DNA of 22,687 bases from Pseudobacteriovorax antillogorgiicola (GTDB lineage Bacteria > Bdellovibrionota_B > Oligoflexia > Oligoflexales > RGVZ01), in contig CAMDGW010000013.1 of NCBI GenBank assembly GCA_945897695.1, positions 1 through 22,687 of the forward strand, given 5' to 3'. Positions 6,278 to 14,916 of this stretch are shown piece after piece. Position 1 is the stretch's first letter, and every line of letters begins with the position of its first letter. The notes beneath the pieces were generated by a model that was not told where the DNA came from, made no database searches, and saw only the letters and a program-made list of their open reading frames with translations. The translations under genes and the position numbers were made by a program.

Positions 6278-8266
6278 TTACTTCACTCCGTCGAGAGCCT
6301 GAAGTTCTTCAAAAAACCCGCCAGAAAGAATAGGAAAGCGACACCAAGTCTTTGGGTCAAGACTCTCATCATCCAGATGGAATCCAGGTGCATATCGCTC
6401 CCGCTTCCATTGATTTCGGCACCAAAGCGTAAAAAACCGTTTCACCCACAATTTTCGTTCTTCCTTTGTCGCGGACGGAAACTTTGAAGAAACCGTTGCG
6501 TATACGTCCTTAGGAGACTTTTTATCCCTGATCGCAGCGCGTTCAATCATATCGAGCACGTCGTAAGGCATAAGATCCGCCTCATCTGTCTGATGCATTT
6601 CTGCGGGTCGAAGCTCAGCTGTTGGTTCAATATTATTGACAAGAGATAGTTCAGGCAATGGCCCCAAACCTTCTGGACCAACATTTTCAAGCCAAACAAG
6701 CCATTTGCGCAAATACGCTTTGTCAATACCTGCTAATGGTGACAGTCCGCCGCAGGTATCGCCGTCCATTGTCGCATAACCGACGGCAGCCTCACTGCGA
6801 TTTGAGGTTGCTAGAAGTAAATGATTACGCAGGTTAGCAAGCATCCAAATAGAAGGACCACGGCTTCGTGCTTGAATATTCTGAAGTGTTGTATCGTGTT
6901 GGTTCCAGCTCCATGTGGTCGATGTTGCTGCACCTACAATTTTTTTATAAGACTCTGTGAGATCGTTGACATTCCACTCAAAAAACTCAACACCTAGCCC
7001 TTTTGCTACAGCCTTCGCTGCAGCCTCCGTCGCTTTCCCACTATTAGACGTAGACTGGTAGGCGCAAGAAATCAAATTTCTCACGACATCTTCAACATTA
7101 TGACATTTGTGCATCACGTTGATATAACCAAGACGCTCCTTCAAACCTGCCATACCAATTTGAGCTGCAGCCAAACGGATTGACATCGCGGCCAAAGCTG
7201 TGACCGCAGCAGAATCAACGCCTCCGGAAATGGAGACCGTGAAGCCGCTTAAGTGACTTTTCCTAAGAAAATCAAAAAGCCCCAGCGCAACCGCCCGCGT
7301 AAATTCCTCGGCCTTTAGTTCGTTTCCACACTCCCACAAGTCTCCATACTCGACATCCCCGGAAGCCGAGCCTTCAATCTCTGGCCAAGAAAAATCGACA
7401 TTAACCGAGTGTCCTGTTTCATCACCAATCAGCGGTTGAAAGGATCCTGTTCGCGCTCTGGTCATTCGGTTCAAATCTATATCAACTAAAGAATCGGTCG
7501 TCACAAAGTCCTGATAAACAAACCTTGGCCCACGTCCAACGATTCGTCCTTCACTGGCAATCATGGCGCCACCATCAAAAATAATTCGGCCGCTTTCGTT
7601 ACCAAGAAGGTTTGCATAGAGGTAGGCCACATTGAATGCCCGTGACCCCTCAGCCACAAATCGTTCTCTGATCTGACGCTTTCCAAAAGCAAAGTGGCTG
7701 GCACTAGGGTTCATAACAATATCGACACCGAGGCGGGCTAGAGTTGCGCCAGGACGGTTCGCCACCCAAGCCTCCTCGCAGATTTCAAAACCTATTTTGA
7801 TGCCGCCACAATTGACGAAAACGTCGCCCACAACAACATCAGATCCAGCGACCTCAATGGTTTCCACTACGCCAGAAGGCCATGGCTTAAACCATCGGGG
7901 TTCATAGTGAACACCGTCTCCAGCAAGTAGTTTCTTTGGAACAATCGCCACGAGCTTGCCATCAGCAACCACTGCAATCGCATTAAAAAGTGCCCCTCTA
8001 TGAAGAAAGGGCAACCCCAGGCTTACGAACATGTTTTTACACTCGGGCAATAGCTCCATAAGCATCTGCCAAGACCTTGCCGCGAGGTGCGGCATATAGA
8101 ACGCATCCTCACATCCATAACCACTTATAGATAGTTCAGGAAGACACAGGACCGAAATATCTCGTTGTCGAGCATCGCGGAGGGCTGCTTTCAATCGATC
8201 ATGGTTACCCGACCAGTCAAAAGGGGTCTGATTGATAACGGACGCGGCCACCTTCACAAGTTTCAC
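6278..8266 (-). CDS. nadE: Glutamine-dependent NAD+ synthetase NadE
   Basis: A 662-residue two-domain enzyme that amidates deamido-NAD+ to NAD+ with ammonia from glutamine. The N-terminal nitrilase-type glutaminase domain (about 1-290) has the catalytic triad E44 (LCLPELS), lysine 111 or 112 (VPKKLL) and C163 (EICEEAW). The C-terminal synthetase domain has the ATP pyrophosphatase loop SGGVDS at 347-352, with SNRSE and the acidic LMPYD stretch further on. The tail NQWKRERYAPGFHLDDE is typical of the long, eukaryote- and Mycobacterium-like type rather than the short ammonia-dependent enzyme. The start codon is GTG, supported by AGGAG six bases upstream. It lies 48 bases after darP and one base before pyrE. 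Confidence 0.96.
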   Translation of the reverse strand: MKLVKVAASVINQTPFDWSGNHDRLKAALRDARQRDISVLCLPELSISGYGCEDAFYMPHLAARSWQMLMELLPECKNMFVSLGLPFLHRGALFNAIAVVADGKLVAIVPKKLLAGDGVHYEPRWFKPWPSGVVETIEVAGSDVVVGDVFVNCGGIKIGFEICEEAWVANRPGATLARLGVDIVMNPSASHFAFGKRQIRERFVAEGSRAFNVAYLYANLLGNESGRIIFDGGAMIASEGRIVGRGPRFVYQDFVTTDSLVDIDLNRMTRARTGSFQPLIGDETGHSVNVDFSWPEIEGSASGDVEYGDLWECGNELKAEEFTRAVALGLFDFLRKSHLSGFTVSISGGVDSAAVTALAAMSIRLAAAQIGMAGLKERLGYINVMHKCHNVEDVVRNLISCAYQSTSNSGKATEAAAKAVAKGLGVEFFEWNVNDLTESYKKIVGAATSTTWSWNQHDTTLQNIQARSRGPSIWMLANLRNHLLLATSNRSEAAVGYATMDGDTCGGLSPLAGIDKAYLRKWLVWLENVGPEGLGPLPELSLVNNIEPTAELRPAEMHQTDEADLMPYDVLDMIERAAIRDKKSPKDVYATVSSKFPSATKEERKLWVKRFFTLWCRNQWKRERYAPGFHLDDESLDPKTWCRFPILSGGFFEELQALDGVK

Positions 8267-8314
8267 GAAAAGCTCCTACCTTGGTTAGCTTTGCTGTTTT
8301 ACCATGAAATTCGG

Positions 8315-8839
8315 TCAACCGCCTATGAATTGGGAACAAACCTTAGCCAGTTTAAGTAACTCTGCTGTCCTGTCTGCGCCAGAACTGAGATTTTTAATTG
8401 ATTGTCGAAGGGCCTGTCTAATCTGCTGAATATCTGAACGATTCAATGTCTCAGAGTATGAATTGTGAATCATCTCATCTCCACCTTCAAGCAATGCTTC
8501 TGCCATAATCATCGCAGGAGACTTGTCATTTGGTACTTTCTGGACAGGCTTTAACGGAAGGTCAATATCTCGAAGTTCACGTACAATCGCTGTTGCATCA
8601 AATTCTTCCATGATTCGACCAATGTATTGAAGCTGACGACGCTTCGCACCTAGGGCTGTCAGTCGCCGAGCCTCAACCACAGCATCACGAAGCTTATCAG
8701 GCAGATCGATGCGTGCAAGTTTACCGGCCGGCAATTCAGTCAGGCGCTTACCAAGATCTTGAAGACGATCCATTCGACGCTTTAGTTCTGCACGCGTCGG
8801 TTGAATTTCGTCATTGTGCGAAAATGTAGGTGTCGTCAT
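8315..8839 (-). CDS. darP: Ribosome maturation factor DarP (YjgA, DUF615)
   Basis: A 174-residue, highly charged, helical protein. It matches the DarP/YjgA pattern: a helix ELKRRMDRLQDLGKRL, then LPDKLRDAVVEARRLT and the characteristic GAKRRQLQYIGRIM at about 84-97, corresponding to GRRRQLQLIGKML in the E. coli protein. In E. coli DarP binds late 50S precursors and helps maturation of the peptidyl transferase centre. The C-terminal part, with SDIQQIRQALRQSIKN, also fits the family. AGG at suitable spacing precedes the ATG at 8839. It is the first gene of a minus-strand run darP-nadE-pyrE. The family is mainly described from beta- and gammaproteobacteria. Confidence 0.85.
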   Translation of the reverse strand: MTTPTFSHNDEIQPTRAELKRRMDRLQDLGKRLTELPAGKLARIDLPDKLRDAVVEARRLTALGAKRRQLQYIGRIMEEFDATAIVRELRDIDLPLKPVQKVPNDKSPAMIMAEALLEGGDEMIHNSYSETLNRSDIQQIRQALRQSIKNLSSGADRTAELLKLAKVCSQFIGG

Positions 8840-9033
8840 ATAAACCTATGCAATATCTTAAAAATACGAGGCTTTCATATATTACTTTATTGATAATAAA
8901 AACCTGTTTTTCATAAAGTTAGGTTATTGAACTCCAGTCCGCACTTAATTCATTTTTTTACATTTAATATCAGACACTTAAGCATTGTCTTTTTAAAGCC
9001 TTGCTGTTCAGGAGAGGGCAAGCCTGCTGAATT

Positions 9034-9077
9034 GGTGCCTAAAGATTAGGGGTCTGGCTACCGAAAACTCCTAATCT
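9034..9077 (+). promoter_or_regulatory. Potential H-type pseudoknot in the leader of the lipoprotein gene
   Basis: Two interleaved stems are seen. Stem 1 pairs GGTGCC (9034-9039) with GGCTACC (9056-9062), leaving one bulged U. Stem 2 pairs AGATTAGG (9043-9050) with CCTAATCT (9070-9077), 8 perfect pairs that can gain one wobble and one GC pair. The crossing loop 9063-9069 (GAAAACT) is A-rich, as in many natural pseudoknots. A separate small hairpin CTTGC/GCAAG (9000-9004 with 9018-9022) precedes it. The structure ends four bases before an in-frame ATG at 9082 and 28 bases before the preferred ATG at 9106. The rest of 8840-9105 is AT-rich with no convincing promoter. Confidence 0.4.
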
Positions 9078-9105
9078 AAAGATGAACTTATGTCTGGGTG
9101 TCCCT

Positions 9106-10707
9106 ATGCAAAGAACTCTCACACTTTCTCTTGCCTGTCTGCTGCTGAGCCCTCTCACCGCTTGCCGTAAGCGCAGTGAAGAGCCTATTCGGTCATCATT
9201 AAGAGGGATTTCGTACATTTACACCATTCCTGGGTCATCGGTTAAGTCAGATATTAACGAGAAAAACCAGGTTAGTTTCTACATTGATATCCAAGGCGCT
9301 CGGGAACCCGTCGTCAGCGTCGATGACGCCTACAAAAATGGATCCGTCAAAGGCCTAAAAACAGCCGACAACATGTGGCACATCCAATGGATGGGCGTCA
9401 CAATTGGCGAAAAACGCGGAGCGGACACCGAAATCTGCGGGCCAAGATTTGGCTATTCAGAAATCTGCGACGCCACTTTTATCCAACGGACGCCGAACTC
9501 CAGAAATGGAAAAAATCTCCTGATACTTGGCTTACTAGACAAAGGGCTTGAGCAAATGCCAGTAGCTTCTGCCCAAGCGTCCTCCTCAAAAGGGCTTAAG
9601 CTCACCGATACGATCACAAAGTCCGATGACACCTTTGTCGACATTGCAAAATTTGCAACGAACGAAGTCAATCAAAACGGGACCGGAACATGCCTTTACA
9701 ATTCGACGACCGGTATTGTGGAATGGTACCGTAACCAAGCATCAGGAAAGATTGAACGATTAAGCGCACCGTATTTCCTCGCAAAATTATTTGAGGAATC
9801 GTTTACGGGAGAAGTTGGAGCTGTCAACGAGACAAGCAACATGAAAAACGCTGCCCCTGATGACCTACTGCCAACACAACAAACCTATAATCAGTTCACT
9901 GCTTTTCAGCCGGCGTATCAGTATTCTAAGCAGCAGGCAGACCAAATTGACCAAAGTAAAAAGGTCGTAATCCCGGCTATCAAGGGAACAAAGCTATTTA
10001 TGCTTAGCCAGCCAGCCATGGGGGAATTTGGTGCCCAAGGGGCATCTGATGAGCAAATGAACTCCGTGTACGGATGGTTGAAGGCCAAGAAGACGCCGGT
10101 TCACCTCTTTCATTACTACTACAACACAGGCATCTGGCACGCCGTCATGGCTCTTGGATGGGACGACCAAAGACAACTCATCAAAATCAAAGACAGCCTA
10201 AGTCAGTCCGGTAAAAACGGCCAATGGCGCTCAATCGCATCCTATCAGGCCATGAGTTACGGAGCCGTAGGAACGGAAGCCAGCGACTCATCTACCAATA
10301 GCACAAGTGACAGCTCGCAACAAAATCCAATCACAAGCACGACATCAACTGGATCTCAGCAAACACCACCGAGCAACACGTCAAATAACAGTGGAAACCA
10401 GGGTTCAACGCCATCACCCCAGCCACAGTCAAATAATAGCTTGGTATCAGAACTTGACTGGCTAGCGGTGATCCAAGGATCCAACATGTATGTTTACATA
10501 TCCAAAGATGTTTCCGATGTCTCCATCCGAGGATACGGCGACCAATGGCTCACCATGCCCTATAGTTATGTGCCCCAGCCAGGACTCAAAACGATTCGTG
10601 GAATCTATATCAATCGTGCCTCATGGAACGTTCATACCACCGTCGATGTACGCGTGATTTACAAAGGTCAATACGTCGCAGCTCGAGTTCCGATTCAGTT
10701 CAGATAA
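9106..10707 (+). CDS. Outer-membrane lipoprotein with divergent papain-like cysteine protease domain
   Basis: The ATG at 9106 gives 533 residues and a textbook lipoprotein signal with lipobox LTAC (modified cysteine C20); the in-frame ATG at 9082 would add eight residues before it. No Asp follows the cysteine, so outer-membrane sorting is likely. A papain-like layout is visible: NQNGTGTC with Gln190 six residues before Cys196 (as in papain NQGSCGSC), WHAVMALGWD with His345 (papain DHAVAAVGY) and IKIKDSLS with Asp363 where papain has IKNSWG. About 390-446 is a Ser/Thr/Asn/Gln/Pro-rich linker, followed by a beta-rich C-terminal domain (447-533) of unknown type. Peptidase activity is inferred, not shown; the Asn-to-Asp change and long spacing are unusual. 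It converges on fabH. Confidence 0.72.
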   Translation: MQRTLTLSLACLLLSPLTACRKRSEEPIRSSLRGISYIYTIPGSSVKSDINEKNQVSFYIDIQGAREPVVSVDDAYKNGSVKGLKTADNMWHIQWMGVTIGEKRGADTEICGPRFGYSEICDATFIQRTPNSRNGKNLLILGLLDKGLEQMPVASAQASSSKGLKLTDTITKSDDTFVDIAKFATNEVNQNGTGTCLYNSTTGIVEWYRNQASGKIERLSAPYFLAKLFEESFTGEVGAVNETSNMKNAAPDDLLPTQQTYNQFTAFQPAYQYSKQQADQIDQSKKVVIPAIKGTKLFMLSQPAMGEFGAQGASDEQMNSVYGWLKAKKTPVHLFHYYYNTGIWHAVMALGWDDQRQLIKIKDSLSQSGKNGQWRSIASYQAMSYGAVGTEASDSSTNSTSDSSQQNPITSTTSTGSQQTPPSNTSNNSGNQGSTPSPQPQSNNSLVSELDWLAVIQGSNMYVYISKDVSDVSIRGYGDQWLTMPYSYVPQPGLKTIRGIYINRASWNVHTTVDVRVIYKGQYVAARVPIQFR

Positions 10708-10725
10708 TCTCCTCAGATATTATGT

Positions 10726-10759
10726 CGATTGTGGGATGGGACTTACCACCGCACAATCG
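10726..10759. terminator. Hairpin between convergent genes, possible terminator
   Basis: CGATTGTG (10726-10733) and CACAATCG (10752-10759) form 8 perfect pairs, with possible further pairing of GG and CC across one bulged base. The hairpin sits 18 bases after the lipoprotein stop and covers the end of fabH, so it could act on either strand. No T-run follows it in either direction, so it is not a classical intrinsic terminator. Confidence 0.35.
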
Positions 10760-11741
10760 CGCCACCCCACGTAAAACCAGAACCAAAAGCAGCCATCCCC
10801 AGAAGCTGTCCAGAACTGACGCGACCTTCGCGAACCAATTCATCCAACAAAATGGGAATCGATGCCGAAGAGCAGTTGCCATAACGATCAATGTTGGATG
10901 GACATTGCGCTAACGGGAGATTCAAGAGTCCAGCAACGTGTTCATTAATACGAAGATTCGCTTGATGAAAAAGCCACCAGTCAATGTCGCGCGATTTTAG
11001 ATGTAGCTGATTTAATGTTTCCTCCACCACCTCAGGCAAACGTGATACCGCATGCTTAAAAACAAATTTTCCATCCATTTTTGGAAAGACACCGCCTTCA
11101 GCTACAATTTCGGGACTGACATGCGGAGACTGCGCCATGCTCGGATACTCAACCCATAGTTTCTCAGCATGCTCCCCTTCACTGTGTAGGTTCACTGCCA
11201 TAATTCCTCTCTCAACATCAGAGCTTTGCTCGATGACGACAGCACCTGCCCCATCACCAAAAAGCACCGCAGTATCACGACCGCGATCGGAAAAATCCAA
11301 TCCTCGTGATTGAACTTCAACGGAAACAAGCAACACTCGGCGATACTGGGAGCTATTTATAAATGCTCTGGCCGTCGCCAGGCCGTAGAGAAAGCCAGAA
11401 CACTGCGCACGAAGATCCAGCGCTGGAATAGTTCCCAGATTCAATTTGCGCTGAATAAATGCCGCCGTGCCGGGAAACGTGTGTTCCGATGAAAGAGTTG
11501 TCACTAAAAGAAGGTCTATGTCACCAGGTTTGAGATTTGCCGCATCAATAGCCTTCAATGCGGCCTCGGCGCCAAGGTCAGATGGCGCAACCCCAGCATC
11601 AACATGTCGCCTCTCGCGGATGCCACTTCGTTGATAAATCCATTCATCAGAAGTATTCAAAATCTTAGCTAGATCGTGATTAGAAACGACTCGACTCGGA
11701 ACACAGCTACCCGTGCCAGTAATCCGTGCATTGATGACCAT
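10743..11741 (-). CDS. fabH: 3-oxoacyl-ACP synthase III FabH
   Basis: The first condensing enzyme of type II fatty acid synthesis, joining acetyl-CoA (or another primer) to malonyl-ACP. The open frame reaches 11756 through a TTG, but the ATG at 11741 has GGAGG (11750-11754) eight bases upstream and is preferred, giving 332 residues. The catalytic Cys114 (LRAQCSGF), His259 (FHQANLRI) and Asn289 (YGNCSSASIP) are all present, as is the GDGAGAVV loop. It stands alone here, not with other fab genes, 82 AT-rich bases after the RND pump gene on the same strand. That gap could hold its own promoter; none is clear. A housekeeping FabH is most likely, but a KAS III with another primer preference cannot be excluded. 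Confidence 0.93.
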   Translation of the reverse strand: MVINARITGTGSCVPSRVVSNHDLAKILNTSDEWIYQRSGIRERRHVDAGVAPSDLGAEAALKAIDAANLKPGDIDLLLVTTLSSEHTFPGTAAFIQRKLNLGTIPALDLRAQCSGFLYGLATARAFINSSQYRRVLLVSVEVQSRGLDFSDRGRDTAVLFGDGAGAVVIEQSSDVERGIMAVNLHSEGEHAEKLWVEYPSMAQSPHVSPEIVAEGGVFPKMDGKFVFKHAVSRLPEVVEETLNQLHLKSRDIDWWLFHQANLRINEHVAGLLNLPLAQCPSNIDRYGNCSSASIPILLDELVREGRVSSGQLLGMAAFGSGFTWGGAIVRW

Positions 11742-11823
11742 AGTGAAATCCTCCAAACAGATATTTAAATCATGTTAGCTGGGTGAGGATTTGTTTTATT
11801 AAATAACACATTAAGATTTCGTT

Positions 11824-14800
11824 TTAATTTAATTCCAAGTTCTCTCTATGAAATGAACCTGGCATCAGACTGTAAAAACATGGCACCACAAAAAGAGTAA
11901 GCACTGTGGACACAAGCACCCCGCCGATGACAGCAACCGCCATGGGGGCTCGTGATTCAGCGCCCGGCCCAAATGTCATAGCTGCAGGTATCGCCGCAAC
12001 AATAGTTGAAATTGACGTCATTAAGATTGGGCGCAAACGCGTGGGACACGCCTCGATAAGGGACTCCCTCACCCCAAGACCCTCTTCACGTTTCTGGTTG
12101 GTGAAATCCACGAGCAGAATTGAGTTTTTCTTGACGATCCCAGTCAAAAGAATAATCCCGATCGCACTATAGATATTTATACTCTGGTCCATGATCAAGA
12201 GCGCTAAAAATGCACCTGTGATGGAAAACGGCAAGGCCAGCAAAACAGTAATCGGATGAATAAAGCTATTAAACTGGGAGGCCAGCACCATATAGGCCAC
12301 GGCAACACCAAGGAGTAATGCAAATGTCAGCCCGCTAAACGCCTCCTTAAATGACTCCGAACTGCCGCCAGCTACTATCCGGTAGCCCTCAGGAAGTGAG
12401 GCTGATATTTGACTTTGCAGCTTGGCCATCACGTCTGCCTGCGAAACTTTTGGAGCCAGATTGCCGTAAATTGATATAGCCCTTTCGCGATCTTGCCGAG
12501 TGATGCTTGTCACGCCTTTTTCAACTGTTACTGTCGCAACATCAGAAAGCGGAACCAACTCACCGCGATTATTGCGAAGTAATATTTTTCGGATATCCTG
12601 CGGATCTGCACGTTCTTCTGGCAACAGTCGAACGCGAACGTCATAGCGATTTCCACCGCGTGAAAATGAACCTGCTGTCGACCCGCCAAACAAGGCGCCG
12701 ATAGTTTCTCCTATGTCTGCAGCGCTGATACCACGTTCTGCTGCCTTGCGACGATCAGGCTTCACGTGGACCTCGTCCACAAACCCTCGAAAATCACTGT
12801 CCACATCTGTTACCAAACCTGACTTCTCCATCAGCTCTTTGGTCTGCTTAACAGTCTCTGTCAGCTTACCCCAATCAGGCCCCTTCAGATTAAACTCCAC
12901 CGGATACCCGCGACGGCCACCAAAGCCGCTGAGAGAAAGGTCTTGCACAAACGCACGAACTCCCATAATCGCACTTAGATCTTTACGAAGTTTGATGGCA
13001 AACTCCTGTTGGCTTGGTCGTTTTTTCAGGTTTGGGTCAACAGGGCGATCAGGCAGCGGTTTGAGAGTCACAAACAGCATAGCTGAGTTGACGTCACCTC
13101 CACCAAAACCCCCAACGGAACCAAAGTATCGAGCCACCTCTGGCATCGCTGCCACCTTTGCCTCGACGTCGGCCATTTTGCGATCCGTGTAATCCAGTGA
13201 CGAACCTTCGGGGGTCTTTAGCCTAACTAGCAGCGACCCCTGATCCTGTGGCGGCACAAACTCTTTTCTTAGCGACTTCACAAGCATCAAACTCCCGGCG
13301 AAAATGATGCAACTAAGTCCGAGCACAACCCAACGAAATTTCAGAGCCACAGGTAGCAATCTTCGATAGCCGGAAGCAAGCTGTTCGAGTAGGTGCTCGA
13401 TGCCTCGTCCAAACTTTGTCGCTCTTGGACCTACATATAAAAATTGCGAGCAACGCATAGGCGCAAGCGTGAGGGCCTCCAGTAAAGACAATAAAACTGC
13501 TACGGAAATTGTTACGCCGAATTGAAAGAAATACTTACCGATAAGACCTTTCATAAAAGCCACAGGTAAAAAGATTGCAACAACAGCTACGGTTGCAGCA
13601 AGTGCTGCAAATCCAATTTCCACAGCACCGTCTCGGGCGGCTCGAACTTTGCCTTTTTTCATTTCACGGTGACGAACAATGTTTTCCAAAACCATGATTG
13701 CATCATCCACGACGATGCCTATGGCTAGGGACAGCCCGAGAAGAGTAAAAAGATTCAGGGTGAAGTTTAGGGCCTTAAGTACAATAAATGAGCCAACAAT
13801 TGATGTGGGAATCGCTAAAATCACGTTCATCGTAGCCGACATCGACCCCAAGAAGAGCCAGCAAACAAATGCCGTCAAAATTGCCGCAAGCACAATTGTA
13901 AAATTAAGCTCCTCGATACTTTCTTCTATAAACTTAGTCGAATCGAAGTTAACTCCAATATCCATTCCATCAGGAAGACTTGGCTTCATAGAAGACAGTC
14001 GCTGTTTAACGGCATGAGCAACGGCTACCGCATTGGCCCCTCGCTGTTTTTTGATCCCAAGACCGACAGCAGGAGCTCCCATGGCGCGACTACGACGCCT
14101 AGCATCTGCCAATCCGTCCTCCACCTTGGCCAAGTCTTTCAGGTAGATTTGGCTAAATACAGGACTGCCGCCCCGTCTTGCTATCGGAATCCCACCAAGT
14201 TCGTCGGCCGAGGATGCTTCACTCATAGAACGAATCGCAAGCTCTCGATCCTTGTTTTCAATTCGACCTGCTGGAACCTCCAAATGCTCTGACTTGATCG
14301 CACTGATTACGTCCGAGACCGTCATTGAATATCGAGTTAACTTTGATTGCGAGAGATCGACCCGCATCGCGGGATCAATCAAACCGCCCAAATTGACGTC
14401 AGCCACACCAGGTATCGTCAGAAACTTTGCGCGAAGCTGATCTCGCACAAATGACATCAAATCCCGTCGCGACATTTTGTTGGATGAAACAGCTAGCCAA
14501 AGTATTGGCTGATCCTCGGGATTTGATTTGGAAACACTTGGCACATCTGTATCTTTAGGAAAGCGACGCTGAATCTGAGCTAACTTTGTCTGAATTTCCT
14601 GAACGGCCACGTCAAGATTCTTGTCTAGATCAAACTCGAGGCTGACCGAGGCAGAGCCAGGCCGCATGGTACTTGAGATAGATGAAATGCCCTCGACTGA
14701 AATAACAGCGTTTTCAATCAGGTCCACCACCTCAGACTCCATCACCTCGGGAGATGCGCCTTCGAGTGAAGTGGAAACGGAGACAACTGGAAAGTCAACG

Positions 14801-14916
14801 TCCGGAAGTTGGCTTATGCCCATCGTGCGAAACGCAAGCCAACCAAATAAAATCAAGCTGATCATGAGCATCCATGCAAATACCGGCCGACGAATCGAAA
14901 TCTCTGAAATATTCAT
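11824..14916 (-). CDS. RND (HAE1/AcrB-type) multidrug efflux permease
   Basis: A 1030-residue inner-membrane proton antiporter, normal length for AcrB/MdtB/MexF-like pumps. The N-terminal FIRRP-like signature reads SIRRPVFAWM, two large periplasmic loops lie at about 30-335 and 550-860, and the repeat transmembrane domains are clear. Proton-relay residues are D404 and D405 in GIVVDDAIMVLEN and K930 in TGIVKKN, matching AcrB D407, D408 and K940. The start overlaps the stop of the upstream tolC-like gene by four bases (ATGA), and GAGGGAG lies seven bases upstream, so the two are translated together. No periplasmic adaptor gene is in this cluster. The substrate cannot be told from the sequence. 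Confidence 0.95.
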   Translation of the reverse strand: MNISEISIRRPVFAWMLMISLILFGWLAFRTMGISQLPDVDFPVVSVSTSLEGASPEVMESEVVDLIENAVISVEGISSISSTMRPGSASVSLEFDLDKNLDVAVQEIQTKLAQIQRRFPKDTDVPSVSKSNPEDQPILWLAVSSNKMSRRDLMSFVRDQLRAKFLTIPGVADVNLGGLIDPAMRVDLSQSKLTRYSMTVSDVISAIKSEHLEVPAGRIENKDRELAIRSMSEASSADELGGIPIARRGGSPVFSQIYLKDLAKVEDGLADARRRSRAMGAPAVGLGIKKQRGANAVAVAHAVKQRLSSMKPSLPDGMDIGVNFDSTKFIEESIEELNFTIVLAAILTAFVCWLFLGSMSATMNVILAIPTSIVGSFIVLKALNFTLNLFTLLGLSLAIGIVVDDAIMVLENIVRHREMKKGKVRAARDGAVEIGFAALAATVAVVAIFLPVAFMKGLIGKYFFQFGVTISVAVLLSLLEALTLAPMRCSQFLYVGPRATKFGRGIEHLLEQLASGYRRLLPVALKFRWVVLGLSCIIFAGSLMLVKSLRKEFVPPQDQGSLLVRLKTPEGSSLDYTDRKMADVEAKVAAMPEVARYFGSVGGFGGGDVNSAMLFVTLKPLPDRPVDPNLKKRPSQQEFAIKLRKDLSAIMGVRAFVQDLSLSGFGGRRGYPVEFNLKGPDWGKLTETVKQTKELMEKSGLVTDVDSDFRGFVDEVHVKPDRRKAAERGISAADIGETIGALFGGSTAGSFSRGGNRYDVRVRLLPEERADPQDIRKILLRNNRGELVPLSDVATVTVEKGVTSITRQDRERAISIYGNLAPKVSQADVMAKLQSQISASLPEGYRIVAGGSSESFKEAFSGLTFALLLGVAVAYMVLASQFNSFIHPITVLLALPFSITGAFLALLIMDQSINIYSAIGIILLTGIVKKNSILLVDFTNQKREEGLGVRESLIEACPTRLRPILMTSISTIVAAIPAAMTFGPGAESRAPMAVAVIGGVLVSTVLTLFVVPCFYSLMPGSFHRENLELN

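Noticed and set aside
8995..9068. Resemblance to a cyclic di-GMP-I (GEMM) riboswitch: GCCTAAAG and GGCTACCGA resemble its 3' half.
   Set aside because: The conserved core GACGCAAAGCC and the GNRA-capped hairpin are absent, and the pairing seen is an H-type pseudoknot instead. An Infernal search would settle it.
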